Origin: Neisseria elongata subsp. elongata
GTDB lineage: Bacteria > Pseudomonadota > Gammaproteobacteria > Burkholderiales > Neisseriaceae
Reading direction: 5' to 3'
DNA: 44,460 bases
Assembly: GCF_900113545.1 (NCBI RefSeq)
Contig: NZ_FOPS01000013.1
Span: forward strand, 1 to 44,460
Part shown: positions 34,832-43,380 of the stretch, in pieces
How the letters are laid out: every line of letters starts with the position of its first letter
Position numbering within the stretch: position 1 is the first letter of the stretch
Notes under the pieces: model-generated
The model's input: only the letters and a program-made list of their open reading frames with translations
Databases searched by the model: none
What the model was told of the DNA's origin: nothing
Program-made: the position numbers and the translations under genes

Positions 34832-37663
34832 ATGATGGATGAAAAACAAAACTTCTCTTATCTTTTCGGTTCAAACGCTCCATATATTGAGGAGTTGTAT
34901 GAAGAATTTCTGAACAATCCCGATTCGGTGGAAGAATATTGGAGGCAATATTTTTCCGAACTGGCTGCTCAGCCCGGCTTTGCCGAACGTGATGTGGCTC
35001 ACCGCCCCATTCAGGAATCTTTTGTCAAATTGGCAAAATCCCGTCCGATTGCAGTGGGTACTGTTGATGAAAATATGCTGAAAAAACAAGTGGGTGTTTT
35101 GCGCTTGATTTCTGCTTACCGCATTCAGGGTGTCGGTGCGGCGCAGCTGGACCCCTTGAAACGTAAACCGCCTATCCATATCGAAGGTTTGGATCCCAAA
35201 TTCCATGGCCTTTCTGATGAGGATATGGCGGTTAAATTCAATGTAGGCCCGGGAGATTTCGGCGGGCAGTACGAGAAGCTGACTTTGTCGGAAATCCTGA
35301 GTAAATTGAAGCAGACTTATTGCGGTTCGGTTGGTATTGAATACATGCATATAACCAACCGCACCGAGCGCCGCTGGATTCGTGATTATTTCGAGAGCAT
35401 TTCCTCTACGCCGAAATATGATTCCGAACAAAAACTCTATATCTTGAAACAGCTGACAGCTGCGGAGACATTGGAACGTTATCTGCAAAACAAATATGTC
35501 GGCCAAAAACGTTTCGGCGTGGAAGGCGGAGAAAGTTCGATTCTGGCATTAAACTATTTGGTACAAAATGCCGGTAAAGATGGTGTGGAAGAAGTGATTG
35601 TCGGTATGGCGCACCGAGGCCGTCTGAATGTATTGGTCAATACCTTGGGTAAAAAGCCGAGCGATTTGTTCGCCGAATTTGAAGGCCGTGCTGAAATCAA
35701 ACTGCCGAGCGGAGACGTGAAATACCATACCGGTTTCAGCTCCGATATTGCCACGCCAACAGGCCCGATACATGTTACCTTGGCATTCAACCCCTCACAC
35801 TTGGAAATCGTCAATCCCGTGGTTGAAGGTTCAAGCCGTGCCAAACAAACGCGCCGCGGTGAAAATGGTCAGAAGCAGGTCTTGCCGGTGTTGATTCACG
35901 GCGATTCGGCCTTTATCGGCTTGGGTGTAAACCAAGCGGTATTCAATATGTCGCTAACCCGTGGCTACACTACGGGTGGAACCGTGCACGTCGTAGTGAA
36001 CAACCAAATTGGCTTTACTACTTCCGATACGCGCGATACCCGTTCAACCGTTTATTGTACAGACATTGCCAAAATAGTCGATGCGCCGATTTTCCATGTG
36101 AATGGAGACGATCCTGAGGCAGTTTGCATGGTCATGCAGGCGGCAATGGACTACCGCAAAACATTCCATAAAGATGTTGTGGTCGATGTGGTGTGCTACC
36201 GCAAAAACGGGCACAACGAGAGCGATGATCCGACATTGACCCAGCCGATGATGTACAAAGCCGTGGCCAAACATCCGGGCACACGCGCACTTTATGCGGA
36301 AAAATTGGTTCAAGAAGGTGTTGTCAGCCAAGAACAAACCGATTCGTATGTTCAAGCTTATCGTGATGCCTTGGATCGCGGCGAACACGTCGAGCAGACA
36401 CGTCTGTCGGATTACACCAGCAAACACAGCGTTGATTGGACAAAATATCAGGGCAAAGACTGGCGTGAAGCTGTGGAAAGCGGCTTGTCTGCCGAAGACA
36501 TCAAACGCTTGGCCGATAAATTTACCTATGTTCCCGAAGGGTTCGGCTTGCACAACACCTCCAAACGGCTGGTGGAGAACCGCAAAGCAATGGCGGCCGG
36601 CGAACAGAATATCGACTGGGGCATGGCGGAGACCATCGCTTATGCCAGCATGGTAACAAAAGGCACCGGCGTACGTATTTCCGGCGAAGATTCCGGCCGT
36701 GGTACTTTCTCACACCGTCAGGCTGTACTGCATGACCAAAACCGCGAAAAATGGGATGCCGGCATTTATATTCCGCTGCAGCACATCAGCGACAGCCAGG
36801 CACCGTTTACCGTTATCGACTCCATCCTGAATGAAGAGGCCGTACTGGCTTATGAATACGGCCATGCCTGCTCTGCTCCGGATATGCTGACCATTTGGGA
36901 AGCGCAATTCGGCGATTTTGCCAACGGCGCGCAAGTGGCGATTGACCAATTCATCTCTTCCGGTGAAACCAAATGGGGTCGTTTGTGCGGTCTGACAGTC
37001 ATCCTGCCGCACGGCTATGACGGCCAGGGCCCGGAACACTCGTCCGGACGTTTGGAGCGTTGGTTGCAACTGTGTGCCGAACACAATATGCAGGTCATCA
37101 TGCCGTCTGAAGCTTCGCAGATGTTCCACATCCTGCGCCGTCAGGTTTTACGGACAATGCGCCGCCCGCTGATTATCTTCATGTCCAAACGCCTGTTGCG
37201 CTTTAAAGATGCAACCAGCCCGCTGGAAAACTTCCTGGAAGGCACGACTTTCCGCCCCGTTATCGGTGATACCGTACAACGTGCCGACAACGGCAAAGTA
37301 AAACGCGTCATCCTTTGTGCAGGTCAGGTTTATTACGATTTGACTGCCGGACGTGCCGAGCGCGGTTTGGAAGAAGAAGTGGCCATCGTGCGTGCCGAAC
37401 AGCTTTATCCTTTCCCATATGCCGAAGCGGAAGCAGAATTGGCCAAATATCCGAATGCGACCGAAATCATGTGGGCTCAGGAAGAGCCGAAAAACCAAGG
37501 CGCGTGGTATCAGACACGCCACCGCTTGGAAGCTTTGGCGAAAGAAGGCCAGAAACTCATTTATGCAGGCCGCCCAGCCAGCGCATCTCCTGCCGTAGGC
37601 TATGGCAGCAAACACGCCGCACAGCTGAAACAGCTGGTGGAAGATGCCTTCACATTCAACTAA
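34832..37663 (+). CDS. sucA: 2-oxoglutarate dehydrogenase E1 component
   Basis: Thiamine-diphosphate-dependent decarboxylase of the oxoglutarate dehydrogenase complex. 943 residues; the N-terminus (SYLFGSNAPYIEELYEEFL) is the E2-binding segment, AHRGRLNVLVNTLGK lies near the active site, NNQIGFTTSD and GDDPEAV belong to the ThDP/Mg site, and GEDSGRGTFSHRQAVLHD and PHGYDGQGPEHSSGR belong to the pyrimidine and C-terminal domains. AG-DUS 35617-35628 encodes part of the AHRGRLN motif; AT-DUS 37100-37111 encodes MPSE. Start chosen at the first ATG of ATGATG, 8 bases after AAGG. Confidence 0.97.
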   Translation: MMDEKQNFSYLFGSNAPYIEELYEEFLNNPDSVEEYWRQYFSELAAQPGFAERDVAHRPIQESFVKLAKSRPIAVGTVDENMLKKQVGVLRLISAYRIQGVGAAQLDPLKRKPPIHIEGLDPKFHGLSDEDMAVKFNVGPGDFGGQYEKLTLSEILSKLKQTYCGSVGIEYMHITNRTERRWIRDYFESISSTPKYDSEQKLYILKQLTAAETLERYLQNKYVGQKRFGVEGGESSILALNYLVQNAGKDGVEEVIVGMAHRGRLNVLVNTLGKKPSDLFAEFEGRAEIKLPSGDVKYHTGFSSDIATPTGPIHVTLAFNPSHLEIVNPVVEGSSRAKQTRRGENGQKQVLPVLIHGDSAFIGLGVNQAVFNMSLTRGYTTGGTVHVVVNNQIGFTTSDTRDTRSTVYCTDIAKIVDAPIFHVNGDDPEAVCMVMQAAMDYRKTFHKDVVVDVVCYRKNGHNESDDPTLTQPMMYKAVAKHPGTRALYAEKLVQEGVVSQEQTDSYVQAYRDALDRGEHVEQTRLSDYTSKHSVDWTKYQGKDWREAVESGLSAEDIKRLADKFTYVPEGFGLHNTSKRLVENRKAMAAGEQNIDWGMAETIAYASMVTKGTGVRISGEDSGRGTFSHRQAVLHDQNREKWDAGIYIPLQHISDSQAPFTVIDSILNEEAVLAYEYGHACSAPDMLTIWEAQFGDFANGAQVAIDQFISSGETKWGRLCGLTVILPHGYDGQGPEHSSGRLERWLQLCAEHNMQVIMPSEASQMFHILRRQVLRTMRRPLIIFMSKRLLRFKDATSPLENFLEGTTFRPVIGDTVQRADNGKVKRVILCAGQVYYDLTAGRAERGLEEEVAIVRAEQLYPFPYAEAEAELAKYPNATEIMWAQEEPKNQGAWYQTRHRLEALAKEGQKLIYAGRPASASPAVGYGSKHAAQLKQLVEDAFTFN
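35617..35628 (+). repeat. AG-DUS inside sucA
   Basis: AGGCCGTCTGAA, coding GRLN of the AHRGRLN motif. Confidence 0.92.
37100..37111 (+). repeat. AT-DUS inside sucA
   Basis: ATGCCGTCTGAA, coding MPSE. Confidence 0.92.
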
Positions 37664-37726
37664 CTGCCGTACAGGCGCGGCTCGGATGATTTCCGGGCCG
37701 CATACAACCACACCTAGGAGTAAAAA

Positions 37727-38911
37727 ATGATAGTAGAAGTAAATGTTCCCGTATTCGCCGAAAGTATTACAGAAGGCACCCTGCTTGCCTGGCATAAAAA
37801 AATCGGCGAAGCCGTTGCCCGCGACGAAATTTTAGTCGATATCGAAACAGACAAAGTCGTATTGGAAGTACCTGCCCCGCAAGCCGGTGTCTTGGTTGAA
37901 GTCATCGTAAACGAAGGCGATACCGTTACCTCGCAACAGGTTTTGGCCAAAATTGATACCGAAGCCGCAGCCGTTTCTGCAGCTCCCGCCCAAGCTGCGC
38001 CTGCCGCCGAAGCGGCCGCGCCTGCCGCCGCTTCCAATGCACAGGCCGGTGTCGCCATGCCTGCCGCAGCCAAACTGGCTGCTGAAAAAGGCGTGGATGT
38101 CGGCAGTATCCAAGGCTCGGGCCGCGACGGCCGCGTATTGAAAGAAGACGTGCAAAACGCTTCTGCTGCTCCGAAAGCCGCCGCCCCCGCCGCTCCGATT
38201 CCTGTGGGCGCACGTCCTGAAGAACGCGTGCCGATGAGCCGCCTGCGTGCACGCGTGGCCGAACGCCTGCTGGCTTCGCAACAGGAAAACGCCATCCTGA
38301 CTACTTTCAACGAAGTCAACATGAAACCGATCATGGACTTGCGTGCGAAATATAAAGAAAAATTCGAGAAAGAACACGGTGTCAAACTGGGCTTCATGTC
38401 TTTCTTCGTTAAAGCAGCCGTAGCCGCGCTGAAAAAATATCCGGTGGTCAATGCCTCTGTTGATGGCAAAGATATCGTGTATCACGGTTACTTCGATATC
38501 GGTATCGCCATCGGCAGCCCGCGCGGCCTGGTTGTGCCGATTCTGCGCGATGCCGATCAAATGAGCATTGCCGACATCGAACAAGCCATCGTCGATTACG
38601 CGAAAAAAGCCAAAGACGGCAAAATCGCCATCGAAGACCTGACCGGCGGCACCTTCAGCATCACCAACGGCGGCACTTTCGGCTCCATGATGTCCACCCC
38701 GATTATCAACCCGCCGCAATCTGCCATTTTGGGTATGCACGCGACCAAAGAGCGCGCCGTGGTAGAAAACGGCCAAGTCGTTGTCCGCCCGATGATGTAT
38801 TTGGCACTCTCTTACGACCACCGCATCATCGACGGCCGCGAAGCCGTGCTGACTTTGGTAACCATCAAAGACCTGTTGGAAGACCCTGCACGCCTGTTGC
38901 TGGATTTGTAA
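37727..38911 (+). CDS. sucB: Dihydrolipoyllysine succinyltransferase (E2)
   Basis: Core of the oxoglutarate dehydrogenase complex. 394 residues: lipoyl domain with the lipoylated Lys in ETDKVVLEV (about 43), an Ala/Pro-rich linker (80-110), the E3-binding domain ([17 protein letters not shown]), a second linker, and the catalytic domain ending in [13 protein letters not shown] (His and Asp). AGGAGTAAAAA precedes the ATG. Between sucA and lpdA as expected. Confidence 0.97.
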   Translation: MIVEVNVPVFAESITEGTLLAWHKKIGEAVARDEILVDIETDKVVLEVPAPQAGVLVEVIVNEGDTVTSQQVLAKIDTEAAAVSAAPAQAAPAAEAAAPAAASNAQAGVAMPAAAKLAAEKGVDVGSIQGSGRDGRVLKEDVQNASAAPKAAAPAAPIPVGARPEERVPMSRLRARVAERLLASQQENAILTTFNEVNMKPIMDLRAKYKEKFEKEHGVKLGFMSFFVKAAVAALKKYPVVNASVDGKDIVYHGYFDIGIAIGSPRGLVVPILRDADQMSIADIEQAIVDYAKKAKDGKIAIEDLTGGTFSITNGGTFGSMMSTPIINPPQSAILGMHATKERAVVENGQVVVRPMMYLALSYDHRIIDGREAVLTLVTIKDLLEDPARLLLDL

Positions 38912-38916
38912 GCGTT

Positions 38917-38954
38917 TTTCAGACGGCCTGTTGTTACAGACAGGCCGTCTGAAA
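38917..38954 (+). terminator. First DUS pair between sucB and lpdA
   Basis: TTTCAGACGGCCTGT at 38917-38931 pairs with ACAGGCCGTCTGAAA at 38940-38954, 15-bp stem, 8-base loop, 5 bases after the sucB stop; followed by TTT. Confidence 0.7.
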
Positions 38955-38997
38955 TTTACCGTCCAAGCCATACAGGGCATATAAGGCATATATCGCC

Positions 38998-39034
38998 TTT
39001 CAGACGGCCTCAACCTGAAAGAGGCCGTCTGAAA
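38998..39034 (+). terminator. Second DUS pair between sucB and lpdA
   Basis: TTTCAGACGGCCTC at 38998-39011 pairs with GAGGCCGTCTGAAA at 39021-39034 over 9 bases. Together with 38917-38954 this puts four DUS copies in a 169-base gap. Confidence 0.65.
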
Positions 39035-39080
39035 ACCATGTTTCAACGCAAATAACAATATTTTTAAAGGATATAGAACA

Positions 39081-40514
39081 ATGTCTCAATACGATGTCGC
39101 CGTAATCGGCGCAGGCCCGGGCGGGTATGTTGCCGCCATCCGCGCCGCACAACTGGGTTTTAAAACCGTCTGCATCGATGCGGGCGTCAATAAAGCGGGC
39201 GACGCGCCCGCGCTGGGCGGAACCTGCCTGAACGTCGGCTGCATTCCTTCCAAAGCCCTGTTGCAGTCGAGCGAACATTTCCACGCCGCGCAACATGATT
39301 TTGCCGAACACGGCATTACCGTCGGCGACGTTAAATTCGATGCGGCGAAAATGATTGCGCGCAAAGACGCCATCGTTACCAAACTCACCGGCGGCATTGC
39401 CTTCTTATTTCAAAAAAACAAAGTGGCCAGCCTGCACGGCAAAGGTTCGTTCAAAGGCAAAAACGGCGATGCCTACCAAATCGAAGTCGATAACAAAGGC
39501 GAAAAAACCGTTATCGAAGCCAAACACGTCATCGTAGCGACCGGTTCCGTGCCGCGTCCGCTGCCGCAGATTGCCATCGACAATGTAAACGTATTGGACA
39601 ACGAAGGCGCATTGAACCTGACCGAAGTGCCTGCCAAACTCGGCGTCATCGGTTCGGGTGTGATCGGTTTGGAAATGGGTTCGGTGTGGAACCGCGTCGG
39701 TTCGCAAGTCACCATCCTTGAAGCCATGCCGACCTTCCTTGCCGCCGCCGACCAGCAAATCGCCAAAGAAGCCTTTAAATACTTCACCAAAGAGCAGGGC
39801 TTGAACATCGAACTGGGCGTGAAAATCGGCGACATCAAATCTGAAGGCAAAGGCGTATCCGTTGCCTACCAAACTGCCGCAGGCGAAGCCAAAACCGAAG
39901 TATTCGACAAACTCATCGTCGCCATCGGCCGTATTCCGAATACTAAAGGTCTGAATGCCGAAGCCGTCGGCTTGGAAAAAGACGAGCGTGGCTTTATCAA
40001 AGTGGACGGCGAATGCCGCACCAACCTGCCTAATGTCTGGGCAATCGGCGACGTGGTTCGCGGCCCGATGCTGGCGCACAAAGCCAGCGACGAAGGCGTT
40101 GCTGTTGCCGAGCGCATCGCCGGTCAGAAACCGCATATCGATTTCAACAGCGTACCGTTCGTGATTTATACCGACCCTGAAATCGCCTGGGTCGGCAAAA
40201 CCGAAGAGCAGCTCAAAGCCGAAGGCGTGGAATACAAAAAAGGCACTTCCGGCTTCGGCGCAAACGGCCGCGCGTTGGCAATGGGTAAGGCAAAAGGTAC
40301 GGTCAAAGTGTTGGCGGATGCCAAAACCGACCGCATCTTGGGCGTACACATGATCGGCCCGGTTGTCAGCGAATTGGTTACCGAAGGCGTCACTGCGCTC
40401 GAATTCTTCGCCAGCAGCGAAGACATCGCCCGCATCATCCATGCCCACCCGACCTTGTCCGAAGTGGTGCATGAAGCCGCATTGGCTGCCGACAAACGTG
40501 CATTGCACGGTTAA
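39081..40514 (+). CDS. lpdA: Dihydrolipoyl dehydrogenase (E3)
   Basis: FAD enzyme that reoxidises lipoamide for the oxoglutarate dehydrogenase complex. 477 residues: FAD motif [17 protein letters not shown], redox disulfide in [16 protein letters not shown] motif [16 protein letters not shown] motif near AIGDVV, and the C-terminal active-site His in [26 protein letters not shown] precedes the ATG. No lipoyl domain is fused to the N-terminus, so it fits the OGDH-linked E3. The next genes are not sucCD. Confidence 0.97.
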   Translation: MSQYDVAVIGAGPGGYVAAIRAAQLGFKTVCIDAGVNKAGDAPALGGTCLNVGCIPSKALLQSSEHFHAAQHDFAEHGITVGDVKFDAAKMIARKDAIVTKLTGGIAFLFQKNKVASLHGKGSFKGKNGDAYQIEVDNKGEKTVIEAKHVIVATGSVPRPLPQIAIDNVNVLDNEGALNLTEVPAKLGVIGSGVIGLEMGSVWNRVGSQVTILEAMPTFLAAADQQIAKEAFKYFTKEQGLNIELGVKIGDIKSEGKGVSVAYQTAAGEAKTEVFDKLIVAIGRIPNTKGLNAEAVGLEKDERGFIKVDGECRTNLPNVWAIGDVVRGPMLAHKASDEGVAVAERIAGQKPHIDFNSVPFVIYTDPEIAWVGKTEEQLKAEGVEYKKGTSGFGANGRALAMGKAKGTVKVLADAKTDRILGVHMIGPVVSELVTEGVTALEFFASSEDIARIIHAHPTLSEVVHEAALAADKRALHG

Positions 40515-40530
40515 GGCCGTCTGAAAGCAG

Positions 40531-40561
40531 CAGGCCGTCTGAAAGACTTTCAGACGGCCTG
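40531..40561 (+). terminator. DUS-pair terminator after lpdA
   Basis: CAGGCCGTCTGAAAG at 40531-40545 and CTTTCAGACGGCCTG at 40547-40561 are separated by one base, a near-palindrome. A third DUS (40514-40525) lies directly before it. Followed by TTTGCCTTTT. Confidence 0.82.
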
Positions 40562-40604
40562 TTTGCCTTTTGCCACAGTTAATGGCGTGTAAAACGCCGT
40601 ATGC

Positions 40605-40633
40605 TTGCCAATAAGGTCTCCCAAACCTATAAT
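40605..40633 (+). promoter_or_regulatory. Near-consensus sigma-70 promoter upstream of the rtcB cassette
   Basis: TTGCCA (-35, 40605-40610), a 17-base spacer, and TATAAT (-10, 40628-40633). This is the best promoter match in the window. It would start transcription near 40640 and give a leader of about 220 bases before rtcB. Confidence 0.75.
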
Positions 40634-40674
40634 CCGCCTCTTTCATCCACCCACTGCAAAGAAAGGAGCACATC

Positions 40675-40725
40675 ATGACCCAAACCATCACCTGCTCAAT
40701 CAAACTTTGCAGCCCGGTCGTTTAG
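40675..40725 (+). CDS. 16-codon leader ORF or gene remnant before rtcB
   Basis: ATG ACC CAA ... TAG, peptide MTQTITCSIKLCSPVV, with an ideal AAAGGAG at 40662-40668 and 6-base spacing. A one-base insertion after the sixth codon would open a longer frame (LLNQTLQPGRLGIHLF...) that runs to a DUS stop, so it may be the start of a decayed gene. Alternatively it is a leader peptide controlling rtcB. I cannot tell which from sequence alone. Confidence 0.4.
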   Translation: MTQTITCSIKLCSPVV

Positions 40726-40861
40726 GCATACACCTTTTCTATTGCGGTAAATCAGCCGCATCCCTTCCGCCCGCATCGGGCTGCTTTCCATCATTCCGCG
40801 CAACAGCGGCCGTCTGAAAAAACAGGCGACGTTTTTTGCGCCCGCAAGAAAGTAGCACAAC

Positions 40862-41998
40862 ATGGGCAATCCCATTTCAAACAACAACATTACCATCATC
40901 GCCGATTCCGACACATGGATAGAGGGGCGAGCCGTCCAACAACTCGAAACCACCGCCAAACTGCCGCAGATGCTGCGTGTGGCCGGAATGCCCGACCTGC
41001 ATCCCGGACGCGGTTATCCCGTGGGGGCGGCATTTTTCAGCGTCGGCCGCTTTTATCCCGCGCTCATCGGCAACGACATCGGCTGCGGCATGGCCCTGTG
41101 GCAGACCGACCTTCCTGCCGCCAAAGCCAAACCCGCCAAACTGGCCAGGCAGCTCGGCAGCATAGATGCACCGCCGGACGTAGGCTGGCAGGCACGGATT
41201 GACGAAATCCTGCCGAACCATCCTTTTCAGACGGCCTTAGGCACCATCGGCGGCGGCAACCACTTTGCCGAACTGCAAACAGTCGATACCGTCTACCACG
41301 CCGGCCTGCTGCCCGCAGGTTTCCAAACCGACCGCCTGCAACTGCTGGTACACAGCGGTTCGCGCGGCTTGGGGCAGGAAATACTGCGCCGCCATGTCGA
41401 ACGGTTCGGCCATAACGGCTTGGCCGAAAGCAGCGCCGATGCGGCAGATTATCTGGTGGAACACCAATCCGCCCTCGACTTTGCCCGCGCCAACCGCATA
41501 CTGATTGCCGAAAGAATGCTGGCGCAGTGGCACGGCGGCGGAGCGTGTCTGCTCGATGTACACCACAACTTCCTGCAACAGGCCGAAATCGGCGGCCAAA
41601 CCGGCTGGCTGCACCGCAAAGGCGCAACCCCTTCCGACTGCGGCATGGTCGTGATACCCGGTTCGCGCGGCGATTACAGCTACCTGGTCAAACCCGCTGC
41701 CGACTGCACCCATTCCCTAAACTCATTGGCACACGGCGCAGGGCGGAAATGGCAGCGCGGCGAATGCAAAGGCCGCCTGTCGCACAAATATTCTGCCGAC
41801 AGCCTGCGCCGTACCGCCTTCGGCAGCGTCGTGGTGTGCGAAGACAAAGCTTTGATTTTTGAAGAAGCCCCGCAGGCATATAAAAGCATAGACGGCATCA
41901 TTGCCGCCATGGCGAATGCCGGACTCATCGAACCCGTGGCGCGGCTGAAACCCGTATTGACTTATAAAACCGGCGGCAACTGCGGAGGTGCAGCATGA
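40862..41998 (+). CDS. rtcB: RtcB-family RNA ligase (PrfH-linked type)
   Basis: GTP and Mn-dependent ligase joining RNA 2',3'-cyclic phosphate or 3'-phosphate ends to 5'-OH ends. 378 residues with all active-site features: GNDIGCGM (Asp72, Cys75), GGGNHF (His134), VHSGSRGLG, LLDVHHN, HRKGAT, and the GMP-acceptor His in AHGAGRKW (about 291). It is shorter than the roughly 408-residue RtcB1. Linked prfH at 42685 places it in the RtcB2/PrfH group, which repairs 16S rRNA cut in the decoding centre. An AG-DUS lies inside (41226-41237). Its stop overlaps the next gene (ATGA). Confidence 0.93.
   Translation: MGNPISNNNITIIADSDTWIEGRAVQQLETTAKLPQMLRVAGMPDLHPGRGYPVGAAFFSVGRFYPALIGNDIGCGMALWQTDLPAAKAKPAKLARQLGSIDAPPDVGWQARIDEILPNHPFQTALGTIGGGNHFAELQTVDTVYHAGLLPAGFQTDRLQLLVHSGSRGLGQEILRRHVERFGHNGLAESSADAADYLVEHQSALDFARANRILIAERMLAQWHGGGACLLDVHHNFLQQAEIGGQTGWLHRKGATPSDCGMVVIPGSRGDYSYLVKPAADCTHSLNSLAHGAGRKWQRGECKGRLSHKYSADSLRRTAFGSVVVCEDKALIFEEAPQAYKSIDGIIAAMANAGLIEPVARLKPVLTYKTGGNCGGAA
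41226..41237 (-). repeat. AG-DUS inside rtcB
   Basis: TTCAGACGGCCT, coding PFQTALG. Confidence 0.92.
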
Positions 41999-42681
41999 AA
42001 ATCATCAGTAAGTTTAAAGATTTTTACGACCACAAAGTAGCCAAATACGGCATAGACCCCGTATTGGTGTTCGACCGCCGCCATCCGTCCGATGCCGAAA
42101 TCCTGCACAGTCTGCCCAAGCCGCCGGCCGAGTGGGAAAAAGAATACGGCGCGTGCGCGGCCGTATCAGTGCTGTATGTGGGCAGATTGCGCGTGTACCT
42201 GTTCAACACGGGCGCGTGTGTTTATACCTCGTTTGACGTGGCCGAAGTTTTCCGCCGCACGCAGCCGCATTTCAGCCGTGATGTTTGCCCGAAAATCCGT
42301 TTCAATGACGGCAGCGAATATTATCTGCCGAAATATGCAGACTACTTCTTGAGCGCGGACGAGAAATTCCAGGCCGAAACCATGTTCCAGCGGCAGGTCG
42401 GTGAAAATATGCCGTCCCTACACGCCGTACCGCTGCTGCTGGTGTGTGACACTGAATTGTGCATCCGGCGGGAAGGGATATTTGCGTATTACGCCAACCC
42501 GCAACTTTCCGCACTCGGTATCTACATCGATCCCGATATCGTGTGGCAGAACATCAGCGAATACCTGTCGCAGCTTAAAAGCGAGTCCGAAACCAGCCCG
42601 AACGTGCCCGACAAAGCCAAAATCGGCAACAAGGGATTTGACGAAAAATATTCCTTCCGCCCGAAGATGAAAAGGAAATAA
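41995..42681 (+). CDS. Unknown protein coupled to rtcB and prfH
   Basis: 228 residues, no signal peptide, no clear membrane segment. It starts with MKIISKFKDFYDHKVAKYGIDPVLVFDRR-like sequence (first 28 residues), followed by a strand-rich region with LYVGRLRVYLF, and ends with a basic tail, KGFDEKYSFRPKMKRK. The N- and C-terminal patterns (KIISKFKDxYD and KGFDxKYSFR) remind me of a widespread family of uncharacterised proteins seen in many bacteria and phages. The ATG overlaps the rtcB stop by 4 bases and prfH follows after 3 bases, so all three are probably co-translated. No catalytic motif is recognisable. A role in ribosome repair or its control is inference from context. Confidence 0.85.
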   Translation: MKIISKFKDFYDHKVAKYGIDPVLVFDRRHPSDAEILHSLPKPPAEWEKEYGACAAVSVLYVGRLRVYLFNTGACVYTSFDVAEVFRRTQPHFSRDVCPKIRFNDGSEYYLPKYADYFLSADEKFQAETMFQRQVGENMPSLHAVPLLLVCDTELCIRREGIFAYYANPQLSALGIYIDPDIVWQNISEYLSQLKSESETSPNVPDKAKIGNKGFDEKYSFRPKMKRK

Positions 42682-42684
42682 ATC

Positions 42685-43302
42685 ATGATTTATCTGCAAA
42701 TTTCTACCGCCCAAGGGCCTGCCGAATGCCGCATCTTCGCCCGCTTCGTCCTGAAAAAACTGCTGGCCGAAGCCGAAGCGCGGAATGTGAAGGCAGAGAT
42801 TGCCGGCGAAACGGCTGATAAATACGGCATCCTGTCGGCCGTCCTGATGCTGGAGGGAGCGGCTGCCGACACGTTGGCGCAAAGCTGGCAGGGCACGCTG
42901 CAATGGGTGTGTGCCAGCCCCGTCCGCCCGAAACATCCGCGTAAAAACTGGTATATCGGCATATTCCGCCTGCCGGAAAAACCCGAAATGCCGTCTGAAA
43001 GCGAAATCGAGTTTCAAACCTGCCGTTCGGGCGGCAAAGGCGGGCAGCACGTCAATAAAACAGAGTCGGCCGTCCGCGCCACCCACAAAGCCAGCGGTAT
43101 TTCCGTGCGGGTGGAAAGCGGACGCAGCCAGCATGCCAACAAAAAACGTGCGTTGGAACTTCTGACACACAAACTGGCCGAACATCAAACCGCACAAAAT
43201 GCCGACTATGCCAAACAGCAGCACAGCGGTTTGTATCAGGTAGAGCGCGGTAATCCGAAACGTGTATTCGAAGGACCGGGCTTCCGCGAACGGCACGCCT
43301 GA
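42685..43302 (+). CDS. prfH: Peptide chain release factor homologue PrfH
   Basis: 205 residues with the universal GGQ motif in CRSGGKGGQHVNKTESAVRATH (GGQ at 119-121), which hydrolyses peptidyl-tRNA, and a short C-terminal tail (PKRVFEGPGF). It lacks the stop-codon-reading domain 2 of RF1/RF2; its N-terminal domain (GPAECRIFARFVLKKLL) is the PrfH-specific part thought to sense a damaged decoding centre. AAGGAA at 42672-42677 supports the ATG. An AT-DUS (42988-42999) is embedded, coding MPSE. Known partner of RtcB in rescue and repair of nicked ribosomes. Confidence 0.93.
   Translation: MIYLQISTAQGPAECRIFARFVLKKLLAEAEARNVKAEIAGETADKYGILSAVLMLEGAAADTLAQSWQGTLQWVCASPVRPKHPRKNWYIGIFRLPEKPEMPSESEIEFQTCRSGGKGGQHVNKTESAVRATHKASGISVRVESGRSQHANKKRALELLTHKLAEHQTAQNADYAKQQHSGLYQVERGNPKRVFEGPGFRERHA
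42988..42999 (+). repeat. AT-DUS inside prfH
   Basis: ATGCCGTCTGAA, coding MPSE just before the GGQ domain. Confidence 0.92.
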
Positions 43303-43322
43303 TTATGCCGCCGGTACGTTAA

Positions 43323-43361
43323 AGGCCGTCTGAAAACTGATTTCAAGTTTTCAGACGGCCT
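43323..43361. terminator. DUS-pair terminator between prfH and the TonB receptor
   Basis: AGGCCGTCTGAAAACT at 43323-43338 and AGTTTTCAGACGGCCT at 43346-43361, 16-bp stem, 7-base loop, between convergent genes, flanked by A and T. Confidence 0.9.
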
Positions 43362-43380
43362 AATTTATCTTATCTTGCGG

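Larger units (their letters stand above)
40515..40861. other. Stretch between lpdA and rtcB
   Basis: Apart from the lpdA terminator this stretch holds a strong promoter (40605-40633), a strong ribosome site with a 16-codon ORF (40675-40725), and a core DUS near 40808-40818. No full-length gene is recognisable. Confidence 0.7.

Noticed and set aside
37832-39058. 408-codon minus-strand frame opposite sucB
   Set aside because: Antisense shadow of sucB; same compositional artefact.
39405-40703. 432-codon open frame on the minus strand opposite lpdA
   Set aside because: It is fully antisense to a gene with all E3 motifs, has no ribosome site and reads as Phe/Val/Gly/Asp-rich low-information sequence produced by codon bias of the true gene.
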